From the NCBI GenBank assembly GCA_015055525.1, contig SVHZ01000015.1:1-40283 (forward strand): a stretch of DNA of 40,283 nt, read 5' to 3'. The stretch's first letter is position 1. The number at the start of each line of letters is the position of its first letter. The notes under the pieces are model-generated. The model worked only from the letters and a program-made list of their open reading frames with translations, was not told where the DNA came from and did not search any database. Origin of the DNA: Clostridiales bacterium. Lineage in GTDB: Bacteria > Bacillota > Clostridia > Christensenellales > Borkfalkiaceae. The translations under genes and the position numbers were made by a program. Positions 8,085 through 17,630 of the stretch are shown here, piece after piece.

Positions 8085-8669
8085 ATGGCAGAAAAGACTC
8101 AGGTTGCTAAAGAAACTGCAACCGAATCAACTTGCAGAATTAAAGATATGTACAAAAATGAAGTTGTACCTTATCTTATGAAGCATTTTAACTATAAAAA
8201 CGTTAATCAAGTTCCCAAGCTCGTTAAAATCACCATCAACGGTGGTCTTGGCGACGTAAAGGATAATGCTAAAAGTGTCCAAAACGTTGAAAAAGAACTC
8301 GCTCTTATCACTGGTCAAAAGCCCGTTCTTACCAAAGCAAAGAAATCAGTTGCTAACTTCAAGGTAAGAGAAGGTATGACCGTTGGTATTAAAGTTACTT
8401 TACGTAGCGAAAAGATGTATCAGTTCTTTGACAAATTCGTTTCAATTGCACTTCCCCGTGTAAGAGACTTCAAAGGTGTTCCCGATAAGTCTTTCGACGG
8501 TAGGGGAAACTACGCGATGGGTATTAAAGAACAACTTATCTTCCCTGAAATTCAATACGACCAAGTAGAAAAGATCAGAGGTTTTGATATTTGTTTCGTA
8601 ACCACCGCTAAAACCGATGAAGAAGCATACCAATTATTAAAAGCAATGGGTATGCCATTCAAAGCGTAA
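8085..8669 (+). CDS. rplE: 50S ribosomal protein L5
   Basis: A 5S rRNA-binding protein of the central protuberance. It is 194 aa; the family usually has 179-180. The extra length is an N-terminal stretch ([17 protein letters not shown]) before the normal start [14 protein letters not shown]. Conserved parts include [13 protein letters not shown], the segment [14 protein letters not shown], and [28 protein letters not shown] precedes this ATG, which supports the long start. Confidence 0.97.
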   Translation: MAEKTQVAKETATESTCRIKDMYKNEVVPYLMKHFNYKNVNQVPKLVKITINGGLGDVKDNAKSVQNVEKELALITGQKPVLTKAKKSVANFKVREGMTVGIKVTLRSEKMYQFFDKFVSIALPRVRDFKGVPDKSFDGRGNYAMGIKEQLIFPEIQYDQVEKIRGFDICFVTTAKTDEEAYQLLKAMGMPFKA

Positions 8670-8687
8670 TTGAAGGAGAATACGGTT

Positions 8688-8873
8688 ATGGCAAAGAAAG
8701 CAATGATCAACAAACAACAAAGAGAGCCCAAGTTCTCAACAAGGGCTTATACGAGATGCAGTATTTGCGGTCGTCCGCACTCTGTACTTCGTAAATACGG
8801 TATTTGCCGTATATGCTTTAGAAACTTAGCATATAAAGGTCAAATCCCAGGCGTTAAAAAGTCAAGCTGGTAA
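8688..8873 (+). CDS. rpsN: 30S ribosomal protein S14, zinc-binding type
   Basis: A small-subunit head protein, 61 aa, the short zinc-containing form typical of Gram-positive bacteria. The zinc ligands are in [15 protein letters not shown] and ICRICFRN (two CxxC pairs). The start chosen is the ATG at 8688, with AAGGAGA spaced correctly upstream. An in-frame TTG at 8670 would include the ribosome-binding site in the protein and is rejected. Confidence 0.98.
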   Translation: MAKKAMINKQQREPKFSTRAYTRCSICGRPHSVLRKYGICRICFRNLAYKGQIPGVKKSSW

Positions 8874-8888
8874 AAGGAGGAACAGAAA

Positions 8889-9281
8889 ATGACAGATCCA
8901 ATAGCAGATATGCTCACTAGAATCAGAAACGCTCTCATCGCAAAACATGAAGCGGTTGAAGTTCCTGCATCTAACATGAAGAAAGAAATAGCAAGACTTT
9001 TATTGCAGGAAGGCTACATTACTTCTTACGAACTCGTTGAAGGAGAAGTACAAAGCAAATTAGTTATCACGTTAAAATACGGTCCTAACGGTGAAAAGGT
9101 TATCAATGGTCTTAAGAGAATTTCTAAACCTGGTTTAAGAATTTACGCTGGCCACGATGAACTTCCAAAGGTATTAGGCGGTCTTGGTATCGCTATTATC
9201 TCTACACCTAAGGGCGTTATGACTGATAAAGAAGCAAGAAAAGCTAACCACGGTGGCGAAGTTCTTGCATACATCTGGTAA
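8889..9281 (+). CDS. rpsH: 30S ribosomal protein S8
   Basis: A primary 16S rRNA-binding protein and, in E. coli, the repressor of the spc operon. It is 130 aa. It opens with [15 protein letters not shown] and has the conserved [13 protein letters not shown] and C-terminal [30 protein letters not shown] precedes the ATG. Confidence 0.98.
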   Translation: MTDPIADMLTRIRNALIAKHEAVEVPASNMKKEIARLLLQEGYITSYELVEGEVQSKLVITLKYGPNGEKVINGLKRISKPGLRIYAGHDELPKVLGGLGIAIISTPKGVMTDKEARKANHGGEVLAYIW

Positions 9282-9295
9282 GGAGGGGCTTAAAA

Positions 9296-9838
9296 ATGTC
9301 AAGAATTGGTAGAGCACCCGTTAAAGTACCTCAAGGTGTAGAAATTAAAGTAGACGCTAACGTATTCACAGTAAAAGGACCTTTAGGAACTCTTACTCAA
9401 GATTACGATGGTAGCGTAATTGAAATCAAAGTTGAAAACGGCGAAGCAATCGTTTCTCGTAAAAACGAAGAAAACACAACTAAGGCTAAGCACGGTTTAT
9501 ACAGAGCGTTACTTAACAACATGGTAACAGGCGTAACTAACGGTTACACTAAAACTCTTATCGTAAACGGCGTTGGTTGGAAGGTTACTCAAAACGGTAA
9601 AGACATCGTTTTATCAGTAGGTCTTAGCCACACTGTTGATTTCAAGGCAGTAGAAGGAATCACTCTCGCTTGCACTTCTCCAACTGAAATTACCGTAAAA
9701 GGTATCAGTAAGGAACTCGTAGGCGCAGAAGCAGCAAAAATCAGAGCCATCAGAAAGCCTGAACCTTATCACGGTTACGGTATTCGCTTAAGCGATGAAG
9801 TAATTGAACGTAAGGAAGGCAAGACGGCAGGTAAGTAA
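9296..9838 (+). CDS. rplF: 50S ribosomal protein L6
   Basis: A large-subunit protein near the GTPase-associated centre, made of two similar domains. It is 180 aa. It starts MSRIGRAPVKVPQGV, has the junction GVTNGYTKTLIVNGVGW, and ends with the conserved RAIRKPEPYHGYGIRLSDEVI region and a lysine-rich tail. AAGGAGGGG lies upstream. Confidence 0.98.
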   Translation: MSRIGRAPVKVPQGVEIKVDANVFTVKGPLGTLTQDYDGSVIEIKVENGEAIVSRKNEENTTKAKHGLYRALLNNMVTGVTNGYTKTLIVNGVGWKVTQNGKDIVLSVGLSHTVDFKAVEGITLACTSPTEITVKGISKELVGAEAAKIRAIRKPEPYHGYGIRLSDEVIERKEGKTAGK

Positions 9839-9851
9839 GGAGTAACTTGAT

Positions 9852-10220
9852 ATGATATCTAAAATTGATAAAAATGCCGATAGAATTCAAAGGCATAGAA
9901 GAGTAAGAAAAAAGGTATCCGGCACCGCTGAATGCCCAAGACTCTCCGTTTACAGAAGCCTTAATCACATTTACGCTCAAATTATCGACGACGTTGCTGG
10001 TAACACTTTAGTTGCTTGTTCAACCGTTGAAAAGAGCATTATCGAAATGGTTAAGGATTTATCTAAGAAGGAAGCTGCAAAGGTTGTAGGACAAGAAGTT
10101 GCTAAGCGCGCACTTGAAAAGGGTATTGACACCGTAGTATTTGATAGAGGCGGTTACATTTACACAGGTAGAGTTGAAAGCGTAGCAGACGGCGCAAGAG
10201 AAGCCGGACTTAAATTCTGA
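9852..10220 (+). CDS. rplR: 50S ribosomal protein L18
   Basis: A 5S rRNA-binding protein of the central protuberance. It is 122 aa. The basic N-terminus ([21 protein letters not shown]), the [12 protein letters not shown] strand and the C-terminal [26 protein letters not shown] are family hallmarks. AAGGAGTAA precedes the ATG. Confidence 0.98.
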   Translation: MISKIDKNADRIQRHRRVRKKVSGTAECPRLSVYRSLNHIYAQIIDDVAGNTLVACSTVEKSIIEMVKDLSKKEAAKVVGQEVAKRALEKGIDTVVFDRGGYIYTGRVESVADGAREAGLKF

Positions 10221-10235
10221 TAGGAGGAACTTAAT

Positions 10236-10754
10236 ATGGCAAGAGAAAACAAGTCTCCCAGAAGACAAGAAGAAAAAGACGGCCTTTGCAAAAAACTCAT
10301 TTGCGTTAACCGTGTTACAAAAGTTGTAAAGGGCGGTCGTAAAATGAGATTCGCAGCGCTCGTAGTAGTAGGCGATGAAAACGGCAGAGTTGGTTGCGGT
10401 ATGGGTAAAGCAAACGAAGTTCCCGAAGCAATCGATAAGGCAACTGCTCAAGCTAAAAAAGCAATGAGAAAAGTTGCACTTGTAAATGGTACTATAGTAC
10501 ACGAAACAGTTGGTAAGTTCGGTAGAGGTTCTATCGTAATGCTCCCCGCTGAAGAAGGTACCGGTGTTATCGCCGGCGGTCCTGTTCGTGCGGTTATGGA
10601 AGCAGCAGGCGTTAAGAACATTAGAACTAAATCACACGGAACTACAAATCCTATCAACATGGTAAAAGCAGCTCTTGAAGGACTTTACAGCATTAAGTCA
10701 CCAGAAGAAGTTGCTGCTCTTCGCGGTAAGACCGTTGAAGAAATTATGGGTTAA
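10236..10754 (+). CDS. rpsE: 30S ribosomal protein S5
   Basis: A decoding-fidelity protein of the small subunit (ram mutations map to this family). It is 172 aa. The N-terminal double-stranded RNA-binding domain contains [19 protein letters not shown] and [14 protein letters not shown]. The C-terminal half has the conserved [19 protein letters not shown] and [17 protein letters not shown] precedes the ATG. Confidence 0.98.
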   Translation: MARENKSPRRQEEKDGLCKKLICVNRVTKVVKGGRKMRFAALVVVGDENGRVGCGMGKANEVPEAIDKATAQAKKAMRKVALVNGTIVHETVGKFGRGSIVMLPAEEGTGVIAGGPVRAVMEAAGVKNIRTKSHGTTNPINMVKAALEGLYSIKSPEEVAALRGKTVEEIMG

Positions 10755-10768
10755 GGAGGTACGGAATA

Positions 10769-10957
10769 ATGGCAAAAGCAAACAAAGTACAAGTTACTCT
10801 TGTAAAAAGCACTATTTCGTGCACCGCAGTTCAAAAAGGTACCGTTGCAGCATTAGGACTTAAGAAAATTGGTCAGTCCAAAACATTTGTTGACAGCGCA
10901 ACTTTACAAGGTCAATTAAAAGTTGTTTCTCACCTTGTTAAAGTTGAAAACGTTTGA
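10769..10957 (+). CDS. rpmD: 50S ribosomal protein L30
   Basis: A small large-subunit protein, 62 aa, short bacterial form. Its pattern [23 protein letters not shown] matches the usual N-terminal strand and the KxTxxALGLxK motif, followed by [11 protein letters not shown] at the C-terminus. The site AAGGAGG lies before the ATG. Its stop sits 11 nt before the rplO start. Confidence 0.96.
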   Translation: MAKANKVQVTLVKSTISCTAVQKGTVAALGLKKIGQSKTFVDSATLQGQLKVVSHLVKVENV

Positions 10958-10968
10958 GAGGTAGCACA

Positions 10969-11415
10969 ATGAGAATTGGAACATTAAAACCTGCTGAAGG
11001 CAGCAGAAAATCAGTAAAGAGACTCGGTCGTGGTATCGGTTCTGGTCTTGGTAAAACAAGCGGTAAAGGTCACAAAGGTCAATGGGCTAGAAGTGGCGGT
11101 GGTGTAAGACCTGGTTTTGAAGGCGGTCAAATGCCTCTTACCAGAAGACTTCCTAAACGTGGTTTCAAAAATCACTTTAGAAAAGTATACGCAATCGTTA
11201 ACGTTAACGTGCTTGCTAATTTTGAAGCAAACGCTGTAGTTGATTACGAAACTTTATACTGCGCAGGTCTCATCAAGGAAGTTAAAAATGCAGTAGGTCT
11301 TAAAGTTTTAGGTAGCGGTGAATTAAAAGTTGCATTAACCGTTAAGGCTAACAAGTTCTCTGCTCAAGCAAAAGAAGCAATTGAGAAAGCAGGCGGTACT
11401 GCAGAGTTAGTTTAA
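10969..11415 (+). CDS. rplO: 50S ribosomal protein L15
   Basis: A late-assembling large-subunit protein, 148 aa. The N-terminal half is the glycine- and arginine-rich extension ([22 protein letters not shown]) followed by [18 protein letters not shown]. The C-terminal domain ends [14 protein letters not shown]. The ATG at 10969 is preceded by GAGAGG; an in-frame TTG at 10954 overlaps the rpmD stop, includes the ribosome-binding site and is rejected. Confidence 0.97.
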   Translation: MRIGTLKPAEGSRKSVKRLGRGIGSGLGKTSGKGHKGQWARSGGGVRPGFEGGQMPLTRRLPKRGFKNHFRKVYAIVNVNVLANFEANAVVDYETLYCAGLIKEVKNAVGLKVLGSGELKVALTVKANKFSAQAKEAIEKAGGTAELV

Positions 11416-11450
11416 TTAAACCTTTAACTTTTTAAGACGGAGGAAACAAA

Positions 11451-12773
11451 ATGTTTGAAACGTTAAAACAAGCGTTTAAGGTAAAAGAAATCAGAGTTAA
11501 AATTTGGATTACGCTCGCACTTTTACTTGCGTACAGACTCGGATGTTACATTCCTGTTCCCGGTTTAGGCTCAGGTCTTATCGCGGAAGGGATGCAAGGT
11601 CTTTCTTACCTTAACATAATGAATATGATGACGGGTGGTTCACTTCAATCGGGAACTTTATTCGCGATGGGTATTGGACCATACATTAACGCGTCAATTA
11701 TCATCCAACTTCTTGCAGTTGCAATCCCGTCACTTGAAAGGCTCTCAAAGCAAGGCGAAGAAGGACGTAAAAAGATTTCTCAATACACGAGATATTTAAC
11801 CATTTTGCTTGCAATTATCCAAGCAGTAGGTATTTTATTAACGTATAGAATTGATCTTTTAGCGTCTGACAATTCAACTCCGCTTAGCAATATGCTTTTC
11901 GGACAAACGTGGCTTGCATACGTAGTAGTAATTATCTTCTTCACGGCAGGTACCGTTACTACTATGTGGATTGGTGAAAGAATTACCGATTACGGCATTT
12001 CAAACGGAATATCGCTCCTTATCTTTGCAGGTATTTTATCTAGCGCAGGTCAAGCGTTAATCCCTATGGTTACTAACATTTGGGGTACTGAACAAAACGC
12101 TAGTCTTCAAAATTTCTGGAGACTTATCGCAATGCTCGTTGCAATACTCGTAGTATTTACTTGTATCGTAACCGTTGAACTTGCAGAAAGAAAAATACCC
12201 GTTCAATACGCAAAACAAATTAGAGGACAAAAGATGTACGGCGGTCAATCGCAAATTATTCCTATCAAGGTTAATTCAACTGGCGTATTACCCCTCATCT
12301 TTGCATTCTCTATCATAAGTTTCCCTGAACTTATTATGACGATGTTTAATCTTACCGGATCAGCATTTGGTCAATGGTGGGTAACTTGGATGGGAACAGA
12401 TTCTTGGCTCTACATGGTAGTGCTTAGTTTGTTCATCATCTTCTTTGCTTATTTCTACACGTCAATTCAGTTCAATCCGGACGATATTTCAAAGAGTATC
12501 CAACAAAACGGTGGCTTTATTATGGGTATTAGACCTGGTAAACCTACTGCGCAATATCTTAAAAAGATTAGCGGAAGAATTACTCTTTTCGGCGCAATTT
12601 TCTTAGCGCTTATCGCTCTTATTCCATCAATTGTGTTTAAGGCGATCAGTCCAGGAAGTTACAGCGCGTTCACGGCAACGGGAATGCTCATCGTAGTTTC
12701 AGTAGCGATTGAGTTCAATACTGCACTTCAATCACAAATTATGATGAAAAACTATAAGGGATTTTTGAAATAA
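11451..12773 (+). CDS. secY: Preprotein translocase subunit SecY
   Basis: The channel-forming subunit of the Sec translocon in the cytoplasmic membrane. It is 440 aa with ten hydrophobic segments. Family features: [22 protein letters not shown]-like first helix (here [20 protein letters not shown]), the plug and second helix [15 protein letters not shown], the basic cytosolic loop with GYGGQ-like [21 protein letters not shown], and [12 protein letters not shown] in a late cytosolic loop. GACGGAGGA precedes the ATG. It lies in its usual place after rplO and before adk. Confidence 0.98.
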   Translation: MFETLKQAFKVKEIRVKIWITLALLLAYRLGCYIPVPGLGSGLIAEGMQGLSYLNIMNMMTGGSLQSGTLFAMGIGPYINASIIIQLLAVAIPSLERLSKQGEEGRKKISQYTRYLTILLAIIQAVGILLTYRIDLLASDNSTPLSNMLFGQTWLAYVVVIIFFTAGTVTTMWIGERITDYGISNGISLLIFAGILSSAGQALIPMVTNIWGTEQNASLQNFWRLIAMLVAILVVFTCIVTVELAERKIPVQYAKQIRGQKMYGGQSQIIPIKVNSTGVLPLIFAFSIISFPELIMTMFNLTGSAFGQWWVTWMGTDSWLYMVVLSLFIIFFAYFYTSIQFNPDDISKSIQQNGGFIMGIRPGKPTAQYLKKISGRITLFGAIFLALIALIPSIVFKAISPGSYSAFTATGMLIVVSVAIEFNTALQSQIMMKNYKGFLK

Positions 12774-12774
12774 G

Positions 12775-13392
12775 ATGAACGTTATATTACTTGGGGCTCC
12801 CGGTGCGGGAAAAGGTACGCAAGCAACTAGGCTTGCAGAAAAGTACGGTATCCCCCATATTTCGACGGGCGATATTTTCAGAGAAAACATTAAAAAACAA
12901 ACTCCCATCGGCGTAGTTGCAAAATCTTATATAGATAAAGGTCAACTCGTTCCCGATGAAGTTACGGTAGAAATAGTAAAGCAACGTTTAGCGATGGACG
13001 ATTGTAAAAACGGTTATTTATTAGACGGTTTTCCAAGGAACACTTTCCAAGCGGAAGAACTTGATAAGTTTTCAACCGTTGAAAAGGTTGTTGATATAGA
13101 CGTTGACCTTACTAAACTACTTAAAAGAATTACGGGCAGAAGGGTTTGCGTATGTGGCGAATCTTTCCACGTTGATTTCCTCAATGGTAAAACCACTTGC
13201 GATAAATGCGGTAGTGAACTTTATCAAAGAGCGGACGATAACGAAGAAACCGTAAAAAATAGACTTTCCGTATATCAAAATCAAACGGCTCCGCTTATTG
13301 AATATTATCAAAAAGCAGGTAAGCTCGTGCTTATCAACGGAGATCAATCAATTGACAAGGTGTTTGAAGATATAACGAAAACGCTTGGTTAA
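12775..13392 (+). CDS. adk: Adenylate kinase
   Basis: Converts AMP and ATP to two ADP in the cytoplasm. It is 205 aa. The P-loop [11 protein letters not shown] is at residues 7-17, HISTGDIFR follows, and DGFPRN is near residue 84. The lid domain carries four cysteines as CVCG and CDKCG around residues 126-148, the zinc-type lid of Gram-positive enzymes. The ATG lies one base after the secY stop without an obvious Shine-Dalgarno sequence, so translation is probably coupled. Confidence 0.98.
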   Translation: MNVILLGAPGAGKGTQATRLAEKYGIPHISTGDIFRENIKKQTPIGVVAKSYIDKGQLVPDEVTVEIVKQRLAMDDCKNGYLLDGFPRNTFQAEELDKFSTVEKVVDIDVDLTKLLKRITGRRVCVCGESFHVDFLNGKTTCDKCGSELYQRADDNEETVKNRLSVYQNQTAPLIEYYQKAGKLVLINGDQSIDKVFEDITKTLG

Positions 13393-13393
13393 T

Positions 13394-14131
13394 ATGATTA
13401 CGATAAAAACGGATAAAGAATTAGAACTTATGCGAGAACCCTGTAAGGTCGTTAGAGACGTATTACTTCTTGCCGAGAATACGGTGAAGGCGGGTATGAC
13501 GACTGGGGAACTCGACAAAGTTTTGCACGACTATATAATATCTTGCGGAGCAAAACCGTCGTTTCTTGGGTTATACGGTTTTCCAAAAAGCACGTGTATA
13601 TCTATAAATGAAGAGGTAGTACACGGAATACCTGGAAACAGAATAATCAAGGAAGGCGATATAGTATCCGTTGACGTTGGGGCTTATATAAACGGCTTTC
13701 ACGGAGACGGGGCTCGCACGTTTTGTATAGGAGCAGTTGATCCCGAAGTTGAAAGGCTCGTTAAGGTAACTGAAGAGTGTTTCTTCAAGGGAATTGAAGG
13801 CATAATGATAGGTAGCGCGCTTGGTGATATAGGCGCTCAAGTTGAAGCCCATGCGGTATCGAACGGCTTTTCCGTCGTTAAGGCGATGGTTGGCCACGGT
13901 ATAGGCAGAAAGGTTCACGAAGATCCGGAAGTTCCTAATTACGGAAGGCGTGGAACGGGCGTAAGATTAAGGCGCAATATGACGCTTGCTATTGAACCTA
14001 TGATTAATATGGGAACTTATCAAGTCGATATCGACGGGTGGGACTGTATAACTAGGGACAAAAAGCCGTCTGCGCACTACGAAAACACGGTTGTAATAAC
14101 CGACAACGGCGTTGAAATATTAACGCTATAA
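13394..14131 (+). CDS. map: Methionine aminopeptidase, type I
   Basis: Removes the initiator methionine from new proteins. It is 245 aa from the ATG at 13394; an in-frame TTG at 13385 inside adk is less likely. The two-metal site residues are recognisable: H near VVHGIPG, Asp in SVDVGAYINGFHGDGART, His in VGHGIGRKVHEDP, Glu in LAIEPMINMG and Glu in HYENTVVIT. The ATG follows the adk stop by one base with no clear ribosome-binding site, suggesting coupling. Confidence 0.97.
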   Translation: MITIKTDKELELMREPCKVVRDVLLLAENTVKAGMTTGELDKVLHDYIISCGAKPSFLGLYGFPKSTCISINEEVVHGIPGNRIIKEGDIVSVDVGAYINGFHGDGARTFCIGAVDPEVERLVKVTEECFFKGIEGIMIGSALGDIGAQVEAHAVSNGFSVVKAMVGHGIGRKVHEDPEVPNYGRRGTGVRLRRNMTLAIEPMINMGTYQVDIDGWDCITRDKKPSAHYENTVVITDNGVEILTL

Positions 14132-14142
14132 AAATTCTTTTT

Positions 14143-14203
14143 ATATGCCATACGCTGGTGGTATAGTGTAAACTTTAAGCCTTAAGGAAGAAGCTTGGCA
14201 TAT
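14143..14203 (+). ncRNA. Candidate structured element upstream of infA
   Basis: Outer stem ATATGCCA (14143-14150) with TGGCATAT (14196-14203), 8 perfect bp. It encloses a short hairpin around the GCTGGTG loop (ATAC with GTAT) and a second hairpin CTTTAA-GCC-TTAAGG, giving a three-way junction. It fills most of the 107-nt gap between map and infA and ends 21 nt before the infA ribosome-binding site. No known family is recognised. Confidence 0.4.
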
Positions 14204-14238
14204 AAGACGATACGATTATTAAATGGAGGTAATAAAGA

Positions 14239-14460
14239 GTGTCTAAAAACGACGTTATTGAAGCGGAAGGCGTTATAGTCGAAGCTTTGCCGAACGCAAC
14301 GTTCAAAGTTAAACTCTCAAACGGCTTTATCATAACAGCATATATATCTGGAAAACTTAGAATGAATTACATTAAGATTATTCCGGGTGACAGCGTTAAG
14401 ATAGAGATGAGCCCTTACGATTTAACCAAAGGAAGAATCGTATGGCGTAGCAAAAACTGA
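14239..14460 (+). CDS. infA: Translation initiation factor IF-1
   Basis: Binds the ribosomal A site during initiation. It is 73 aa with an OB fold. It uses a GTG start (14239) with GGAGGTAA 9 nt upstream. Family signatures: [64 protein letters not shown]. It stands between map and rpmJ as in other Gram-positive alpha operons. The unusual structured region just upstream may affect its translation. Confidence 0.98.
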   Translation: MSKNDVIEAEGVIVEALPNATFKVKLSNGFIITAYISGKLRMNYIKIIPGDSVKIEMSPYDLTKGRIVWRSKN

Positions 14461-14495
14461 TATTTATAATCAAAAATTAATCGGAGGAAATAAAA

Positions 14496-14612
14496 ATGAA
14501 AGTAAGACCATCAGTAAAACCTATGTGCGACAAATGCAGAGTCATCAGAAGAGAAGGCAAAGTTATGGTAATTTGTTCTAAGAACAAAAACCATAAGCAA
14601 AAACAAGGTTAA
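14496..14612 (+). CDS. rpmJ: 50S ribosomal protein L36
   Basis: The smallest large-subunit protein, 38 aa, and easily missed for its size. It reads [19 protein letters not shown], then [19 protein letters not shown]. The zinc ligands are Cys11, Cys14, Cys27 and His33, so it is the zinc-binding form. CGGAGGAAA precedes the ATG. It is one residue longer than the common 37-aa form. It lies between infA and rpsM as usual. Confidence 0.97.
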   Translation: MKVRPSVKPMCDKCRVIRREGKVMVICSKNKNHKQKQG

Positions 14613-14684
14613 TTACTTCTTACAACTAAACCAAAACAAAAATCAAAAATTATTATTTAACTAACAATTTGGAGGGTTAGAAAA

Positions 14685-15062
14685 ATGGCTCGTATTGCCG
14701 GTGTAGATTTACCAAGAGAAAAGCGTGTTGAAATCGGTATCACCTATATTTACGGTATCGGTAGAACAACCGCAAACAAAATTTTGAAAGAAACAGGAAT
14801 CAATCCTGACACAAGAGTTAAAGATTTAACTGAAGAAGACGTATCTAAGTTAAGAGAGTACATCGATCACAACCTTAAGGTTGAAGGTGAACTCCGTACT
14901 GAAGTTAACCTTAACGTAAAAAGACTTATGGAAATTGGCTGTTATCGTGGTGTAAGACACAGAAAAGGTCTTCCCGTTCGTGGTCAAAGTTCAAAGAGAA
15001 ATGCGCGTACTAGAAAAGGTCCGCGTCGTACAGTCGCTAAGAAAAAGACTGCATCTAAGTAA
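14685..15062 (+). CDS. rpsM: 30S ribosomal protein S13
   Basis: A head protein of the small subunit that contacts the P-site tRNA and forms bridges to the large subunit. It is 125 aa. It begins [26 protein letters not shown] and carries the conserved [14 protein letters not shown] and [15 protein letters not shown]-terminal region. TTGGAGGG precedes the ATG. Confidence 0.98.
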   Translation: MARIAGVDLPREKRVEIGITYIYGIGRTTANKILKETGINPDTRVKDLTEEDVSKLREYIDHNLKVEGELRTEVNLNVKRLMEIGCYRGVRHRKGLPVRGQSSKRNARTRKGPRRTVAKKKTASK

Positions 15063-15080
15063 GAGGAGGGATAAGTTAAC

Positions 15081-15467
15081 ATGGCTAAAACTACTACAAA
15101 AAAGCGTAGAGAACTTAAAAAAGTTGATAAAGGTCAAGTACACATTCAGTCCTCTTTCAACAATACTATCGTAACTGTTACCGATATGAACGGTAACGCT
15201 ATCACTCAAGCAAGCGCAGGCGCTCTTGGATACAGAGGTTCAAGAAAGAGCACTCCGTTTGCAGCGCAACAAGCGGCAGAAGTTGCTGTTAAGGCTGCTA
15301 TGGAACACGGTTTAAGATCAGCTGAAGTTTACGTAAAAGGCCCAGGTCAAGGTAGAGAATCAGCAATTAGAGCTTTAGGCGTATGCGGTGTAGAAGTAAC
15401 TCTTATTAAAGACGTTTCTCCTATCCCACACAACGGTTGCCGTCCGCCCAAGCGTCGTAGAGTATAA
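15081..15467 (+). CDS. rpsK: 30S ribosomal protein S11
   Basis: A platform protein near the mRNA exit. It is 128 aa. Conserved stretches are [53 protein letters not shown] and the C-terminal [24 protein letters not shown] lies upstream of the ATG. Confidence 0.98.
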   Translation: MAKTTTKKRRELKKVDKGQVHIQSSFNNTIVTVTDMNGNAITQASAGALGYRGSRKSTPFAAQQAAEVAVKAAMEHGLRSAEVYVKGPGQGRESAIRALGVCGVEVTLIKDVSPIPHNGCRPPKRRRV

Positions 15468-15485
15468 TAGGAGGTAAGATAGGAA

Positions 15486-16112
15486 ATGGCTAAATATACA
15501 AACGCAAAATGTCGTTTATGCAGAAGAGCAGGATGCAAACTTTTCTTAAAAGGCGAAAAGTGCTATAAAACTGTTTGTCCGTTTGAACAAAGACCGGTAG
15601 CACCTGGTCAACACGGCGCAGGCAGACACAAAGTTTCAGAATACGGCACTCAACTTGCTGAAAAACAAAAGGCAAAGAGAATTTACGGCGTACTCGAAAA
15701 ACAATTCAAAGATTACTATATCGAAGCAGATAGAATGAAAGGCGTAACTGGTGAAAACATGTTATCTCTTTTAGAAAGAAGACTTGATAACGTTGTTTAT
15801 AGACTTGGTTTTGCACCTTCTCGTTCAACTGCTCGTCAACTTGTTACACACGCTCACTTTACCGTTAACGGTAAGAACGTAAACATCGCATCTTATCAAT
15901 TAAGAGCAGGTGACGTTGTAGCAGTTAAAGAAAACAAGAGAAACAATAAGTATTTCGAAGCGTTCAAACAAACTGAGCATGCAAATAACGTTCCTAAGTG
16001 GCTTGAATTTGATGCAGAAAAACTCGAAGGAAAGGTAATTGCGTTACCTAAGAGAGAAGATATCGATTTACAAATCCAAGAACAAATGATCGTAGAATTG
16101 TATTCTAAGTAA
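15486..16112 (+). CDS. rpsD: 30S ribosomal protein S4
   Basis: A primary 16S rRNA-binding protein; in E. coli it is the alpha-operon repressor. It is 208 aa. The N-terminal region has cysteines in [18 protein letters not shown] then CPFEQRP, indicating the zinc-binding (C+) version. The S4 RNA-binding domain is seen as [20 protein letters not shown] followed by [17 protein letters not shown]. The site AGGAGGTAAG precedes the ATG by a somewhat long spacing. Confidence 0.98.
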   Translation: MAKYTNAKCRLCRRAGCKLFLKGEKCYKTVCPFEQRPVAPGQHGAGRHKVSEYGTQLAEKQKAKRIYGVLEKQFKDYYIEADRMKGVTGENMLSLLERRLDNVVYRLGFAPSRSTARQLVTHAHFTVNGKNVNIASYQLRAGDVVAVKENKRNNKYFEAFKQTEHANNVPKWLEFDAEKLEGKVIALPKREDIDLQIQEQMIVELYSK

Positions 16113-16148
16113 TACTCGATCCAACTAAAATTAGGAGGTAAATTTTCC

Positions 16149-17105
16149 ATGATGGAAATAGAAATGCCTAAGATTTCGGTCGAAGAAAGCGAAGATAAAA
16201 GTTACGTTAAAATCGTAGTTGAACCGCTTGAAAAAGGTTTTGGTATTACGGTTGGTAACTGTTTAAGAAGAACCTTGTTATCCGCGCTTCCTGGCGCTGC
16301 AATACAAGGAATCAAATTCGATCCAAGTCTTGACGTTAAGCACGAATTATCAACAATTAAAGGCGTAAAAGAAGACGTTGTAGAAATTATCCTCAACTTA
16401 AAGGCAGTAGCGCTTAAAACCGCTACTACCGATATTGAGTTCAAAAAAGTATTAAACATCAGAAAGGAAGGCCCGCAAGTTGTTCGCGCTGGTGATATTG
16501 AACTTGATTCTGAAGTTGAAGTATTAAATCCCGATCAATACATTTGTACGGTTGATGAAGGCGGAGTTTTCGATGCTGAAATCACCATTGGTAGAGGTAG
16601 GGGTTATAAGGGTGCTGAAAACAATAAAACTGATGAAATCGGTTATATTGCAATCGACTCTATCTACACACCTGTAACTAAAGTTAGTTACAACGTTGAA
16701 AACGCAAGAGTAGGTCAAAATCTTGATAGAGATAGACTTATTCTTGAAGTTTGGACAAACGGCGCTTTCACAGGTAAAGAAATTGTGTCATTGGCGGCTA
16801 AAATCGTTCAAGAACACATTAGCATTTTCGTAAATCTTTCTGAAGTTATGAGCGGTTTTGGAATTCTTGTTGCTCCGCCGACTGATCCGCTTCCGAAGAT
16901 TTTGGAAATGAGCATTGAAGAAATGGATTTATCAGTTCGTTCTCAAAATTGTTTAAGACGTTCAGGTATCCACACTATTGAAGATTTAACACAAAAGACC
17001 GAAGAGGATATGCTCAAAGTAAGAAATTTGGGTAAAAAATCACTTGAAGAAGTAATTTTGAAACTCAACAGTTACGGTCTTAAATTAAAGGAACAGGAGG
17101 AATAA
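16149..17105 (+). CDS. rpoA: RNA polymerase alpha subunit
   Basis: Assembles RNA polymerase and contacts activators and UP elements. It is 318 aa. The N-terminal domain shows VEPLEKGFGITVGNCLRRTL and the dimer region SALPGAAIQGIKFD. The C-terminal domain (about residues 255-318) has the helix-hairpin-helix segments SVRSQNCLRRSGIHTIEDL and VRNLGKKSLEEVILKL. Two ATG codons are adjacent (16149 and 16152), and either could be used with the upstream AGGAGG. It is followed after 4 nt by rplQ. Confidence 0.98.
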   Translation: MMEIEMPKISVEESEDKSYVKIVVEPLEKGFGITVGNCLRRTLLSALPGAAIQGIKFDPSLDVKHELSTIKGVKEDVVEIILNLKAVALKTATTDIEFKKVLNIRKEGPQVVRAGDIELDSEVEVLNPDQYICTVDEGGVFDAEITIGRGRGYKGAENNKTDEIGYIAIDSIYTPVTKVSYNVENARVGQNLDRDRLILEVWTNGAFTGKEIVSLAAKIVQEHISIFVNLSEVMSGFGILVAPPTDPLPKILEMSIEEMDLSVRSQNCLRRSGIHTIEDLTQKTEEDMLKVRNLGKKSLEEVILKLNSYGLKLKEQEE

Positions 17106-17109
17106 GAAA

Positions 17110-17616
17110 ATGCCGGGAAGAATGGGTTTAACTACTACACAAAGAAAAGCAGTACTCAGAAATCAGGCTTCTAACCTTTTATGGTACGGAAGAATTGAAG
17201 TTACCGAAGGACACGTTCGCGCATTAAGACCTTACGTTGAAAAAATTATCACTTTAGCAGTTAACACTTACGAAGATACTATTGAAACTACCGTAACTAC
17301 AAAAGACGCTAAGGGTAATGAAGTTACTAAAAAGGTTATCAAAGACGGCCCGAAGAAACTCAATGCAAGAAGAAAGATTATGAGTCTTACTTATGATTTA
17401 CAATTCGTAAAAGAAAAGAGTGAATCAAAAGCAGAATTCAAAGCAAGAGTTAAAGGCATTAACCATCCGCTCATTGAAAAGATTTTCAATGAAATCGCTC
17501 CTAAATATGCTGAGAGAAAAGAAGAACTCGGTCAAGGTGGCGGTTACACCAGAAAGTACCTCAAAGGTCAACGTCGTGGTGATGCAGCGGAAGTTGCTAT
17601 TGTTGAATTGGTCTGA
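17110..17616 (+). CDS. rplQ: 50S ribosomal protein L17, long form
   Basis: A large-subunit protein near the tunnel exit. The family ends are clear: MGLTTTQRKAVLRNQASNLL at the N-terminus and GGGYTRKYLKGQRRGDAAEVAIVELV-type C-terminus (its first part GGGYTRKYLKGQRRGD). At 168 aa it is about 50 residues longer than common L17 (112-130). The insertion lies in the middle, roughly residues 53-75 and 100-125, with TTKDAKGNEVTKKV and a charged helix. Long L17 proteins of this style are known in Clostridia, so this is a lineage trait rather than damage. CAGGAGGAA precedes the ATG. Confidence 0.95.
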   Translation: MPGRMGLTTTQRKAVLRNQASNLLWYGRIEVTEGHVRALRPYVEKIITLAVNTYEDTIETTVTTKDAKGNEVTKKVIKDGPKKLNARRKIMSLTYDLQFVKEKSESKAEFKARVKGINHPLIEKIFNEIAPKYAERKEELGQGGGYTRKYLKGQRRGDAAEVAIVELV

Positions 17617-17630
17617 TAGGCTCTATCACT

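Noticed and set aside
8670-8687. TTG start for S14
   Set aside because: It would translate the Shine-Dalgarno sequence; the ATG at 8688 gives the standard 61-residue protein.
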